Below, one piece after another: positions 20,291-34,100 of a stretch of 64,000 nt of DNA; the first letter of the stretch is position 1; every line of letters begins with the position of its first letter. The stretch comes from Malurus cyaneus samueli (taxonomy: Eukaryota; Chordata; Aves; Passeriformes; Maluridae): the NCBI GenBank assembly GCA_009741485.1, contig CM019216.1, forward strand, positions 44,963,361-45,027,360, given 5' to 3'. The notes below the pieces were generated by a model. That model saw only the letters and a program-made list of their open reading frames with translations. It ran no database searches and was not told the DNA's origin. Made by a program: the position numbers and the translations under genes.

Positions 20291-23200
20291 GTTCTTACAG
20301 TAAAAGAGAGAAGGCAGGGATGAACATCCTCCAATTGTAAGACGACAAAGAAGCTAACACGCTATTAAAAAAAAGGTTATTTAGACAGCAGTATCAGTCA
20401 TGTCAATGGCAATATTTTGGCATCTTCACTTGGCTTTGATAGCCTGGGTTTTTGGCTATTTTTTACAGTTAAAACACAATAACAGAGTTGCTAAGTGTCA
20501 TTATAAATAGAGCCATGATTGTTTGAAAAATCCAGTTGGTATGCAAGCTTCTGCAACCCACTACTGAGTGTATGTGTAACAAAAATTTTCAAGAATGAAC
20601 TGAAAAAAATGAAAGTGAGTTAGAATTTTTTAATCATTAACAGACCTGTCAGGGGTATTTTACAGACATTCTTCTCTGCATCATCCCTTTTCAGGTCTGT
20701 TACAGCTGAATTAATATCAGCTTTGTGTAGAAAGAGGTAAATTTGAATCTAGAGCAAAGTTTGTCTTCACAGTTACTATTAAAATGCATAGTCCTAAATC
20801 CAAATTAGAGAGGATCAGTTTCTCCCAATTATACCCAGTAAAGCCACACCTGAGGACTCAAGCCATCACAGACGGCATGCCACTGATGTCAAAGAAAATT
20901 TTAAAAAGAGAAAATAACCTAGAGACATTAGTCAATTCAAAAAGATAATAAAACTTTCGCTGCTGAAAATCGTTGTAGAAAGCAAGGGTGAAGTGACTCT
21001 GCTGTTAGGATCTTTGTGCCCTGCTATACACGTGGTCAGAGAAGAAGTTTTGAGGGATGTTGTGATCTAGAACATGTTATTAGTCTCAGTTACCTAGGGT
21101 ACCAGGAAAGCTGAGAAACAACAGCTTTAGTCTCAGTCCTGGACCCTGGCTTGAGGTTCTCGGAAAAGTTAGGCTGAGGTGAACTTAATCCTTGCCCTCC
21201 TTGTCCCCACCACTTATTAATTCTGCAGGTAACGAAGACCAACAGAAAAAAAAAACTTGTGTTAGCAGTGCAACCTTTGGCCTTTCTGGTGGTGATTAAG
21301 TTTCCCAGATCTTGTGGTGATGCCACAATATGACTGACAGTAAAGTCTCCCAAAGAAGATGAGATCTGAATGTTAAATATAAAAGGGAAAAAAAGAATTG
21401 TTTTGTACCCCAAGCTTTCTGTCCAATGTGTTAAAACCAAAGATATCTTTTACCTCTCATATCTTGACAAATCATCCTTTCAAGCTGTATAAGTTCTCCC
21501 TTCAGAGCTTTTGACAGCCACATTCCCATACCTTATGTCAAACTGGTGGGCATTCCCTCTGTGGCACATGGGAATCAGAGTGATCCCGATAGAGCTTGGC
21601 ATATCACTCCAAGCAGTAATATGCACACTTTCCATAATTTTATCTTTGATCTGATAAGACCTCAATATTCAGTGTGGTATCATGTGTGCAGCATGCTCAC
21701 CATTGCTGCTCTGTGATCTCACCAAGCATCTGTGCTGGCATCAAGGAACAAGGAAGAGTCTGAGACAGGAATTGACCCCCTGATCAGAACCTGGGGGTAC
21801 ACATCTCCTCTTCCCCAGCAGCTTAGACACTGTACTGGGCAGGAGTTTATTTTCTTCATAGCAGCTTGTCTTGCGTTATATTTTAGATTTTCAACCAAAA
21901 TATTGAAAACACAGTAATATTTCAGTTGTTGCTGAAATGTGCCTGCACAGAATCAAAGCCTTTTCTGCTTCTCATTTTGTGACCTCTCCCCAGTGAATAG
22001 CCTGAGGGTGCACAGGAGGCTGGAAGGGGACACAAGCAGGCACATGACACGAATGAACCAAAGAGATATTCCAGGTCGTGTGATGTCACTCTCAGCAATA
22101 AAATGGAAAAGAGGAGATTTAAAGAGATTAGCCCTTTTTTACTTAGGAAGTGGCAGGGCACAGGTCTGCCTGTCTCAGTACAAACCTAAGCTAAATGCTT
22201 GGAGCCAATTTTTCAACTGCTTTACATCAGCAAATTTGGTCCATGTGTCTTATACTACCCTTATTTCACATACAATCTTTCTGATATGTCACGATACTTT
22301 TCTCCCCTAAACACGTATTTCCTTTAAATTACATTATGACCCTTAAACCCATCTACACTTAGTTAAAAACCTATAGCCTTGAAAGTCAAGATAATACTTG
22401 AACTCAAGGATTTCTTGACTCTTGATCTGCCATAGGAGGAGGTAAAAACAAACACAGGCCAGGTAGTATCCATTTCCTTTCCCAGAAAGAATGTGTTAAG
22501 GCGTCTTTCATTCTCATCACCTCTTGTATGTGTGTCTTCCCTACTGTGTCCAAAAGCAGTATGGAAACTGCCATCAGGCCCTGTGTGCTGGAAGGCAAGA
22601 GGTGACCTCCTGATAGTGAGTAACAGTACATGAGGAAAACATGAATCATCAGAGATTGAATGAAGAGAGCAAGCAACACTTTTATAAGATAGACAGGGTG
22701 AAATCATGAAGATGTGCAAAAAGAAGGGTGGCCCATATATGGGGGGTAATCCAATATGGGGGATTAAGAAACTCTCTTCTTATCATGGGGCGAGGCAAGT
22801 GAGGTTAAGTTTGCCTACATCAAATTCAGCTTTGCCATAACTCAGTGGAATAGCTGCATTTGTATTCTTACTTCTCTAAGGCAGGAAAACGAGGGAGGAA
22901 CAATAGCGTTTTTGAGTATGAGTAGGACCATGCTCAGAGATCACACTGCATCACTCTATCATCAGCATGACTCAGTTGACTGCACTGACAGGGAAGGTTA
23001 GGTATTGTGTCTTCCACTGAATTCAACAAGCTATAGAGCAGGATCCTCCAATTTGGATCAATAAATTTGGTTTTTATCCTGTCCAATACGTTTTTCATAC
23101 TATGAGGTGAAAAAGGCATAGGTCACTGGTCAATATCCTAAGATTTCATTTATTGGCAATGTATTAAACTTAACACTTCCTCATTGTGCTGTGCTAAACT

Positions 23201-24892
23201 CTTCATTAAAACTAGTCTTGTCTTGCAACTCTTAAAAATGTGAACACAAGAATTACCTTCCCTCTTCTCTTTCTGTACTGCTTTGCATATTTGTGACTGA
23301 TTTGAGACCTGAAGGGCATTACTCCTGGCCGTTGTCTGTCACTGATGTTTATCTTGCTCACTAACATGGTTTACATCTGTTAGTTAGGCTCTTCCATGAT
23401 TCTTTTCCAATACAGACTTACACCAAACTGAATTAACTTGGGATATCCCATCACAGGTGCTTCAGAGGCCTGTGAAAGGTGTTGTTCTGACAAAATTTTG
23501 TGAGGATTGAAGGCTTCTCCTGCTAGAGAAATTGTATGGAGTCCTGTTGTTTTTCAAAACCTTTGTCTGTGGCTTGCTGACTGAGAAGTCTTCTTGATTT
23601 TAATGGAACTACACACACAGGAGAAGACATTCAGGTGTGGTGACTACAGAACTGGGATCCTCCTGGTTTCTGGCCAGCACATGCCACAGGTTAGCAAACA
23701 TTAGCAATCTGAGAATTACTGAAATGGAAGGAAAGGCTGTACAATCAACCAAGCAGTGCTCGAAGAAGAAGGAAACATAACACAGTATGTATTTGTTCAT
23801 CTGTTACTCACGGTCGGTGAGCATAGTGAAGTGCTGCAAATGTTTTCATTAACAAATCTGTCTTTTACACTGATTTATAGGTGAAGAAAAATATTTATAT
23901 AATGTTTGAATGGGTTTTTCAGGGACTTTGAAGAATCCTAATTCAAGATATCTCAATTTCTATTTCATTTTAGTAAAATGTTTAGACTGCAGATTTCTTG
24001 TTCATCTGTGTTGAATCTCCATTTAAGAAACTTTTGAAGCTTGATTGCAGTGGAGTTGCATCTTACAAATGTGTACATTCTGATATCAGATAGAGCCTTT
24101 ACTACTCTCCAGAGGACCCCATTATCAAATATTTGCATAAAATTATGGAATGTTTCTAGCTTCCTGAAAGATGTCAGTGAATATCTCTGCATAATTTACA
24201 AACTACTGCTCACGATGAAAGGTTAGGAAAAGTTTACTGCTGTCTTTTATTCAGTAATTATTTGTATGTAGCTTTCCTATATACTTTGAATTGATCTCTG
24301 AACACACCAAGGAAGAATATCTCTCTTCATATAGTCTTACAAAAAATAAATTAGGATGATGAGCATTGAAAAAGAAAAGGACAAGAAATGTAAGAAAACA
24401 GGGCTGTCCAGACTCACAGATCAGTTGTGGTGCAACTTAATAAGCAAGATGATTGCAAACATTTGTTTAAACCAAATAGTGAAACAGACCACCCACAGCA
24501 GTGGACAACCTAGTTAACCTTCTTCTATTCCTTTCTGATTTGGAGTTTGGAATTTATGTTGGGGTTTTTTTTAAGTTTGTAAAATCTTGTTTGTGCACAG
24601 TGAAGCCAGACTTCAACTGTTTGATTTTATTCATGAATGGGCTGGCGTGTTCTTTGAAGCAGAATACCCAAACTCCACTTTTGGAAGGGCTGCCTTGTGC
24701 CTGAGGAATTTGTGATTGCACAGGTTTAATCAATACCACAGTAAAATCACTTACTGTCTGATACATGTTTTATTACCTTAAACTATCTCCTGTGAAACAC
24801 GCAAACTATAGCATGTAGAAAATCAAAAGATACATCATTGCTGTCTTGTCCTGATACACACCATTTAATAACTTATTATATTTTATGGTAGT

Positions 24893-24898
24893 TTTATT
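24893..24898 (-). terminator. ROS1: Candidate ROS1 polyadenylation signal
   Basis: AATAAA on the - strand about 125 bases after the ROS1 stop. A second AATAAA lies at 24769-24774. This AT-rich DNA holds further hexamers downstream, so the main site is uncertain. Confidence 0.45.
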
Positions 24899-25021
24899 GA
24901 AGAGTTGCTGGGTTTTTTAAGGCACTTCTGTAAGAATGATGACATGTTCCTTGACTTATGTCTTCTTTGAAGAGTTTTTTTCTCTTCTTTCACTCTTTCT
25001 TTTAAACAGCGGGAACCAGAC

Positions 25022-25164
25022 TTAACTAATTTCATCAGAATTAATGATTCCTTCATCTTGGTTGCCTTCTTTGACTAGTACCAAATAATTTAAGCCCTCT
25101 TGGTTCCTTGTTTCCATTAGCGTGGGCGAAAGAACAGTGTCTGAATCTGCAGGGGGAATATCAT
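25022..25164 (-). CDS. ROS1: ROS1 last coding exon (human exon 43 equivalent)
   Basis: Short exon encoding the C-terminal tail, starting [20 protein letters not shown] and containing EGLNYLVLV, which aligns with the human LMETKNREGLNYMVL segment; TAA at 25022-25024. Acceptor AATGCAG; phase 1 entry joins the exon 34298-34461. The tail stops 20 residues after the Tyr motif. Human continues for about 70 residues and repeats an EGLNY motif. The exon lies 9.1 kb from its neighbour. Confidence 0.92.
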
Positions 25165-28100
25165 CTGCATTAAAGGAAAAAAAAAATTAAAAAAGAAAAC
25201 AAGAGGAAAAAAAATTCAAAAGAAAAAGAACAATCCAATAGCCCAGTAAATGTAGTATTAGAGAGCAAACAAAATTAGACAGCTGTTGGAGAAAGTTGGT
25301 CTAGTGACCTCATAAGAATGACTGATGATTCAAATTTATTTTCTGCTATTGTCTGCGTGGACCAGAAAATTAACTAAATCACTTGGGGAAGGTTGCTTAT
25401 CAGTGTTCATACCTCCAGAGGCAGCAATGCAGTCATGAATACATGATTTGCTTCTTTTTCTTGTAAAGAAGCATAAAGCTAAAGAGATTTTAATCTGAAC
25501 CTTTGTAATAATCCTCCTAATAATATTGCTAAAGAGTCCTGTAACATTGGCAGTTTTCTATCTACAAAATCATTACACCTGTTTCTCTAGAGGACTAGTC
25601 TAGACTTCTGTCTCTGTAGTATTATGCCCTCCTAGAAGCTTAAACTTGGTAATCCATTGTGGTTTTCACATTTTTAAAGTCTTTCTATTTTTTCCCTAAT
25701 TTGATGCAATTAATAAATACATAGTTGCTTGAATTCTATTGCAGGGGATATATATTTTTAAAATTAAAAAAAAAAATTAACTAAACGCTCAAGTTATAAC
25801 TGCTAATATTTTTTGTGTTTATTTTTGTAGCGTACCTTCTTTTATTACACTCCCTTCTTATTTGACTTAATAACTGAAAAATTAAGGGTGACATACAGGG
25901 TTGTCTGTTTAGAGGAATCACAAGCATTGTGCTGTTCTACCAGGCAACACACAATTTATTATGTCACTATAATCACACATGTCCCTAACCTATAAAGCCA
26001 GAAATTTATTCTGCATGCTAGAATCCATTAGGAAATATGAAAGGTCCAAAGGAGAATTTTGATTTTAGAAACCTGTTAATGAGACAGAGTTAGGAGCACA
26101 GAGCAAACTGTGGTCACAGTGACTGACAGCAATGAAAAATTATTTGTTACTCACTTTGTCACTTCAAGGCTATTATGGCCATATTTAGTAATTGAGCACC
26201 AACTAAGCCCTTACCAACCAACTCAGCTATTTGTAGGTTTTTGTGTTTAATTTAATGGGAACCTTCAGGGGCAAGTTGCTTTGGAAAAGGCACACAGGCA
26301 GATGCTGAGGGGACATTTGCAGCAAACTCTTAAGAGGGAAACCTTAAAATAAGGACCCAAGTAAAACTGGGTATTTACAGACCAGACATATGCCGGCTGA
26401 CCTGCCTAAGTATAGAACACTAGAGGAGCATTCAGATTTGTTTCCTGTATAAGTATCTGGAACTGATGAGGTGATGTTTACACAAATGTGAGTATGAGGT
26501 CACTGAGATATTTTTACCAGATATATAGATACATTACTAATTCTTTCCCCAACAGGTCTGAAGAACTACAGAATATATAAAGTTTTATAATCCTTTTTCA
26601 GCTTATGCACCACTGTGTTTCTCATTACAGAAAAAAACAGCGAAAAATCAAACACCTTGCCTTGGTTTCATTTTTTGAGCTTTAGGAATGCAATAAGGAA
26701 GAAATACTACTTTTGCAGAATATTCTTATCATGTCCAATGATGGAGGAAGAATATAATATTAATGACCTTTCTCCTATGACATGACGTGTCTAAGATACA
26801 TTGCCACTTTCACAGTGACATTTTTGCCTGTAAGTGCCCTTTCCTTCACTGTTGAGTCACCTCTTCGTGCAGTGTTGAGCGCTGATGGAAGTTTAGTACC
26901 ATTCTGATGTACAAGGCAAAGAAGCTACACAAAAGTTTCTAGTTATACAGAACAATGCTTGACAGTTAGGTAAGTCAGCAAAGCAAGCAAATAGTTTTTG
27001 CTCATTTAGCTGGAGCAGAAGAATGGATGGAGACAGAAAATACTAAAAATTAGTGAGCGAAGAAAAATGTTCATGATATGTTTTGAAATTCCCCCAGACA
27101 TGTGAGGACTAGAAGCACTACCAGCACCCTGGGAAGCCTTAAGTCTATTCAGAGAATAATCTTTGGAAGGCCCTCCCAAAAAAATGTTAAGAAATTGAAG
27201 AAAAATAGGAACTGGAGTGGAAAGGCAGGTCAGTATATTTATGAGATATCATTATTTTCTTTTCAGTTTTAACATTGCTAAAATTAGTTGATTGATGTAC
27301 AGTCATGCTGGGTTATACGTGAGTAAATGCAGGGTAAACCATGTGATGTGATCCCCTCAGATTTCACAAGCAAAGAGCTGGGCTGAGTCAACAAAACACC
27401 CCAAGAGGAGACATCCAAGGAACACCTTCATGAAATCTGAAGTCGTGCTGGAGAGTCAACTCTAAATGCTTGAATTCTGAGGGGATGTCTACACTGTGAA
27501 CTGCTGCACAGTGTAGAGTTACTCATATTTGCTTAAAACAGCCTACCTCAGGGCACGAGGCAGGCTAGTTCTGTCACTCCAGAGCTTTGCACAGGCTGAG
27601 GAATACTCCACTGAGAAGCAGCTTCCCACTGAGCTCTGTGCTGTCTCAGGTAGATGGCTTCCAACAGCTAAAATGGCATCCTCAAAGTGCAGCATTGTAT
27701 TTGCACCACTCAGGTCCTAAATGCATGTGGCTTTGACCTTTCTGCACACTTTCCCTAGTAGAGTTGTGCTTAGAGCTTAAAGCTTGTGCTTAAAATGTGT
27801 GCATAAAGCACGTCTGAGCCAAACTGCAGGTAAATTAATCACAACACCTCTCCAGGGATAGGCAGAAGCTTTCTCTAGAGAGCCCCACATTAATCGACAC
27901 AAGAAACAATGATAGCCTGACTCATATTAATGAGGAATAGAGTTTGCTTGCTTAGCCTCCTCTGAGAAGGCCAGCCCTGCCCTGATAAAATCTGTGCTTC
28001 CCCCTTCCCAATCCCACCATCTCAGTCGACTGTTTCCTGCTGCAGGGCAGCCACGGTGCCGAGCCAGGCCACGGATCCTTCCTCACGATCGCAGAGTGCC

Positions 28101-31100
28101 TTTCCTTGCCTGCTTGGTAAACTCTGGGGGCTCACAACATGTTTTGCAGTCCTGCCTGGAAGGGTGCAAATTTTTGTGATGCCTTGATTAGCAGATGAGG
28201 GTTTTTTGGTGTTTAAATTCAAGAAGGTGACAACATTTAAGAAGAAAAAGAATGTCAGTAGAAAAGCTGATTGGTTGAGACTGAATAAACTGATCTGGAG
28301 ATGGTGATCTTATATTACAGCTATTTCAGGGCCAGATCCTCAGCTAGCATAAATTAATGAAGTTCCATTGAAACTAGTGGGGTGCCACCAATTTGCACCA
28401 GCTAAGTAGCCAGCCTGAGACGTTACTAATTCTGGGTAACATAATCCCATATGATGCTTAGCACCTTCAATATGGTAAGGTATTTAGAAGCGCAGCCACA
28501 TTTACTTTTTCTCAGTAATGCCCTCCTGTTTTTCTCATACATACTCTGCTCTTTGTCACTGCTACACAATGTATGTGGCAGTAAACAAGAGACTGGCTGA
28601 CCTACTGGCATGGATGAAAGATATACCCCACAGCAAACATATTCAAGAGAAACACTTGATGACATATCTTTCTTAAGGTGAAAAGGGTGGCTATTGAACC
28701 TTGACTTCTTTGCCTCAGCCACATTGGTTAGCTCAAGGAGATAGTTCCTGTATACAGAGTATTTTCCTGATACCTGATGGCCACCTGGAGCTGGAGGTGC
28801 TGTGTTTCAGTTGCTGCACATAGCCAGTAAGAATATAAATAGAACTAATATATATCCGCTTTAATACTCCACTCTGTATTATGTATCAGTGGAGATATAT
28901 CTGTGTTTCCTGTCTAATGAAGCATATGATCTTGCATGGTTTGAGGGTGACTCACTGAGCTTTGCTATTCTGTCAGGCACTAAAGGTGCTAAAGATGAGA
29001 ATTGTGTTCACTCTACATTTCCCCTGCACTAACCTGCTTGGAGCATTGCCTTTCTTTTTATTTCAATGTATTTTTTAGAGAACTGTGGACTGAAATCCCT
29101 ATGTGCAAGAAGCTGTCCTAGTAATTAGACAATTTCTCACCTAGCTTATTAACACTTATAATAATTTATTATTTATAATATAAAAGTACAAAAAACCCTG
29201 TTCCACATTTGCTGCAATGCAGTAAGTCTATACAAATATGAAAACACTCCCTTCTCCAGGTTACAAAACAGGATTCATTTTACCAAGTTTTAACCACCAA
29301 GGTCTTACATGTCCAATTTAAGCTCCTTGCCTAGACTGTCTTTACAACCAACTGAGAAAGGAGGAATGAATTGCTTTGTGGAGATGTTTAATCCACATCC
29401 TTGCCTTTATACATTAGCATCCCCTGAATATGTCTACAACTCTCTGGTGACCGTCGGACAGCTTAGACACCCAGGGTAAATGCAGTTGTTATGTTTTAGT
29501 TGTCTATATCTATCCACATCTGTCTGCACAAATGTCAGCCCTTAAAATATTATATCATCTGATTTTTGCCCTCAGTCCATGGCAAAGTGGTGGCATGACT
29601 TCACTTGCAGCACTTGCAGGCTCATGTGCACTCTCTGGAATCAAACACCATTTGTCTGGAGTGCAAATAAGAAATTATTACACCACCAAGTCCCCCTTTT
29701 CTTGCAGTGTTGTAACCACTCACTCTTTTTTGGAAGAAGCCTTTTCTCTGACCTTTGCTGGCTTTGGGTCAGCCACTCACTAAGCTAAGTGGGGAAGAGG
29801 ATTACTGAATTTCAGAAAAATACAAAGGAGACTAGATACAAGGTTCTAAAAATGTCTCTTATCAACACATCTGCTTCAGAGAAGCTTCCGTTTGCCCAAG
29901 TGATTACTTTACATTCAGAGAGGTGTGTGGAATAGTTTTTAAAAGGCAGTTGGGTTTAGGAAAATAAACTGGTAACTCTTACAAGGGGAACAGAAAACAA
30001 GAACTCAGCAGAGAGTGCAAACATATAATTAATGGTGAAATCACTGATTCTAACTTTTAATATCAAGTCCTCTCAGGATAAAATTTTGCACAGAGATTTT
30101 TAAAAAATACAAGTGACAGTTTTAGCAAACATCTGAACTGATAAAAAAATAAATACACTGGCTTTGAGGAAAAAAAAAAAAAAAGAAAAAAGGAAACGTT
30201 ACAAAATTGTAAGTCTTGTATCTTCCCACATTTTTCAAGCAATATCTCCAGTTTAGGGATTTCAAAAACATGGTTTTGAGGCCAAATATGTTTCCTTCCA
30301 GTCTTTAATCTTTTATCCCGGATTTTCTCCAACTACCCAGCATCTCCTCTTGCCAGAGGAGCCTCTTTTTCTGAGCAATGAGACATCTTTTCCATATAGG
30401 TCCAAAAGGCATTGCGAGGATCAGCTCTGATAAGAATAGTCCTTCTGGGTCACAGAGGCAAGAGGTGTCTCCAGCTGCTAAATGCCCACTTGTCTGATGT
30501 TGGCAAAGGTGTTTGCCAAATCAAACAGGTGTTTCCATCTGCAAAGGGGCACTCATGGCACCTGAAACGCTACAGTGCCGTCTTATATGTGCAAATCTAA
30601 AAACTGTTTTCTGAAAATAGATGGTCCGGTTATTTTTACAGCAATGCAGGGCCATCCTTCTAGCATGTTGCACTTCTCGGAACTGGGGGAAGAGCAGACC
30701 ATCTTTCAGCAATGAATGGGAACTCTGGTGACAGAGCCTGTGCTCAGTAAATTCCTATTGAATTTAAAACCCACTGATGTCTCAGTCCTCCAGCTGGATA
30801 GTGCTGCCCTCACTCAAATAAATATTGTTACTGCTACTTCAAGCCCCCAGTCAATATCTTGGAAAAGCCTGTAAGAGCAAGAAGGAAAAACCCTACATTG
30901 GTAGACCCTGGTTGTGAGCTTGCTTCCCTCCCTTCCCATGCAAAAGTGCCAGGAGGTGCTGGTATTGCTCAGGCGTGTTTATTGACACTTGAAACCTGCT
31001 TTAGAAGGGTAACTCTGTGCAATAACACAGCATGTGCCCCTTTTGCCATCCCCATGCTATCCTGATAGCATGCTGCCCACTAACAGACTGTCTGTATTGG

Positions 31101-34100
31101 CTTACGCACACTTGCCTTCTCTGTGTCATACTGCACCAGCATTAAGGTTAGGAGAAAATCTGATATTTTTCAGCTCTCCCACCAATGAAATTTACCAGCA
31201 GCATAAATGGACCTGCTAAAAGTGTGAATACCCATGAGTAGGCAAGACTCAACAGAATTTGGAAGAAGCATGATTCCCTGTAAGGCTAAGTATTTTGAGG
31301 CCTGTCATTTCACTTTGCTTGACATTTGTCTCTTTCTTTTGGAATTAGGTCACCTGGTGAGAGCAAGCGTTTCTTGGCAGGACGCTCCTGACTGGAGTTT
31401 CATTACACACAAAGGCCAATCACTGTGCAGCATTTTTGGAAAATATCATCCAGGACAATCCATCATGGAACAGTCTTTTGGATTGCTTTGGCTGTCATCC
31501 TTCAACTACTACTATGAACACAAGAAATATTTCACTTAGTCCCAGTTAGAAATGAATAGACATTTTTAAAATCACCAACTTACTATATAATGTATTACAA
31601 ATTACAGACTGAGACATATTCCACACCTCAAACCATTTTTGACAGGGTCATAGTGGAGCACACATTTTAGTCTGGAAACTCAACTAGAACCTGGATGGCC
31701 TTTTCTTGCTTAAATCAATCTCACTTCTGGAGCTTACATTTCACTGAATTCCGCCACCTGAGATTTACATGGCAGGCAGAAAAACTGTTGAATCAATTCA
31801 AGGCTGGAGAGCTACAGAAAACTGACATGCATGTGCCCCTTATCAGATTATCCAGCAACATTAAGACATCATGAGGAATCCAGGCTTCCAATCAAGTACA
31901 TGGCAAAACATTTTAATGGGCTTACTAAGACTATGCTTGGGTAAAGAGGGAGATAACTTACAAGTGAACTATGAGTATACAGGAAAATAAGTATGTGCAC
32001 TGTAGAGAGATGCAAAGAGCTAGCCAAGTGTTTAGTCTTTTAAAATACATTTAAATGGAAGGATGATATGTAGGCAAATAAAATTCAAGCTACCCCGTTT
32101 CCTGATAGGTATTTCCTATATGAAAATCACCAAATGAGCCTGAGGAGAATTTAAGGAGTGGTTTTGAGAATTGAAGCATGAAAGCATTGATTGGAAGCAT
32201 GAAAACAGTTGCTTTGTCTTGTCCTCCCAATGCAGATCCAGTAACGGGTCCACGGCAACAGCAGTGGGGCAGAACCTATGGAAAGGGAAGAACAGGGAAA
32301 GCCAGAAGAGGAAACATGGGGAAAGGTCTGAGGCTTAGGAAGAGAGTGTGCCAAGCAGAAACTCTGACAGTCAAAGCTTTGCCTACACTGAATTGCCCTT
32401 CTTACCAGAGTGGGCCAGTTTTTTGGCAAATTACCAACTAAGTTATTATAAATAGGCTTAATGGAGTCTGATTTTAAAAGTGACTGCTGGAAACAGATTT
32501 CCTGACAGAAACCTACCTTATGGAGTACTGCTATTATTAAGACCACCCTTAAAGTCCATTATACTACCACATTTTCCACAGTAAACTGAATTTTTTCAAA
32601 TATTTATCATTCAAACTAAAACTTTTTATGGAAGCCTCAATCCATGTTTTCCTTGTGCAACGTTTGGTCATTTCTAAGAACGCAACTTCTGTTTCTGGCA
32701 AACAAACAAAGCAATGACTTTTTATCTGTGACCTCTGCTGTGTGGCAGAACCTGAAATTTTGTCAAAAGAATGGTTTTTACATTAAGAATATGCATTTGT
32801 CATCTCAGTAAAAGTAATTATTTGCGTAGATTGATCAAGTTAAAAGTTGGAGAAAGATCAGGCTTAGCTGACACATGCTAAGCAGAGATTTGTACTGAAA
32901 CTTAAATTCTTTCATGTTACATTTGTGCCAGGCCTGCTTCACCACAAGGACAGCAACCTATATTCCAGCCTCCTTCCCCAACTCCAAGCAGCAGAAGGGC
33001 AGGCTTCTCAAAAAAATTCAGCCCTGCTGAAGATTTGACAGATATTGATATAATGCCACAAGAATTCCTTAGCTCCATTAGTTTTTATGTCTCTGTTGCC
33101 TGTGGAATTAGGGAACAGAGAGAAGAGATGTCTAAGCTAGGAAAACAAACTAGCTCAGGAGTAGCTACGAGCAGTTGAAGCAGTCCAGCCCTGATCCAGT
33201 GAATGTTCCTGTATCCATCTGAAAATCAAACACCTAGTGTGAGATATTGCAGCTGAGATGTTGTACACTGAACCCTACCCAGAGTAATGTGTTTGGGGGA
33301 ACCCTTCCTGAGCAGAGACGACGGACCAGGTGAGTTTCTGAGCCCTCCCAATCTCACCCACCCTTGGATTCTGCGTGAGCCAAGCTGAATATGGCAGGTC
33401 ACCCAGATGCCAGCCATCATCAGTGAAGAGTGAGGCAAAAGTGACTCCTTTCCTGCTACAAAACATGCCTAAAAAAGAGGGGTTGTCACTTTCTGAAGGT
33501 GTCCCTGCTGCTGACGACAGAGCTACCTAGAAGAGTATCCTAGATGAGACTCTTAGCTTGTAGACAGCTGCATTTAGGTGAGATAAAGTCCATTCAAAAT
33601 GCAAGGCCTATTAGTTCGGGCATAGTGCCTAATTTATTGGCTGTACTCCTTTCATGAGCTACTGCCAGGCTTACTTTTGTGCTAGACTAAGTATCTCTTT
33701 CCTGAATATCATTATGGAGAGCTAAGATACCCTTAAAGAAACTAAAGAATCATAACATATGCAAATTTTCGTTATTGCATAAGGGGGCAAATTCAGCTGT
33801 TAAAAAAAGCATGAAATGAGAGATTATCTGTGCTGGTCTCATCACGTCTTTATAAAGTTTTTAGTTTTGTAAATACGACATGAACAGATTGGGTTTGGCA
33901 TAAAGAGAAATCACAATGGAAATAAACTGACCTGTGTAAAGCCTCCCCAAATGATAAAGATTAGCAAAACATCAAATAAACTAGCATTCAGAGGCCACTG
34001 GACAATGCCAGTGAATTGAATATAGGAAGACATCCTGAAGAGAAATGTCTACCTAGCTGTGTAATTGAGTACTGCATCATTCCTGGGATGGATCAGGAGG

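Larger units (their letters stand above)
13706..24890. other. Intergenic region between converging VGLL2 and ROS1
   Basis: About 11 kb without a recognisable gene. Named contents are a 36-base tandem duplication with a purine tract (16875-17061), a GTGCAG-type minisatellite (about 17416-17545), a short A-rich tandem (18745-18795), a CR1 copy (about 19145-20290) and a few AT-rich blocks with homeodomain-like cores that look like conserved non-coding DNA (14280-14370, 15190-15360, 18315-18440, 20400-20530). No open frame here has protein-like composition or splice support. Confidence 0.65.
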
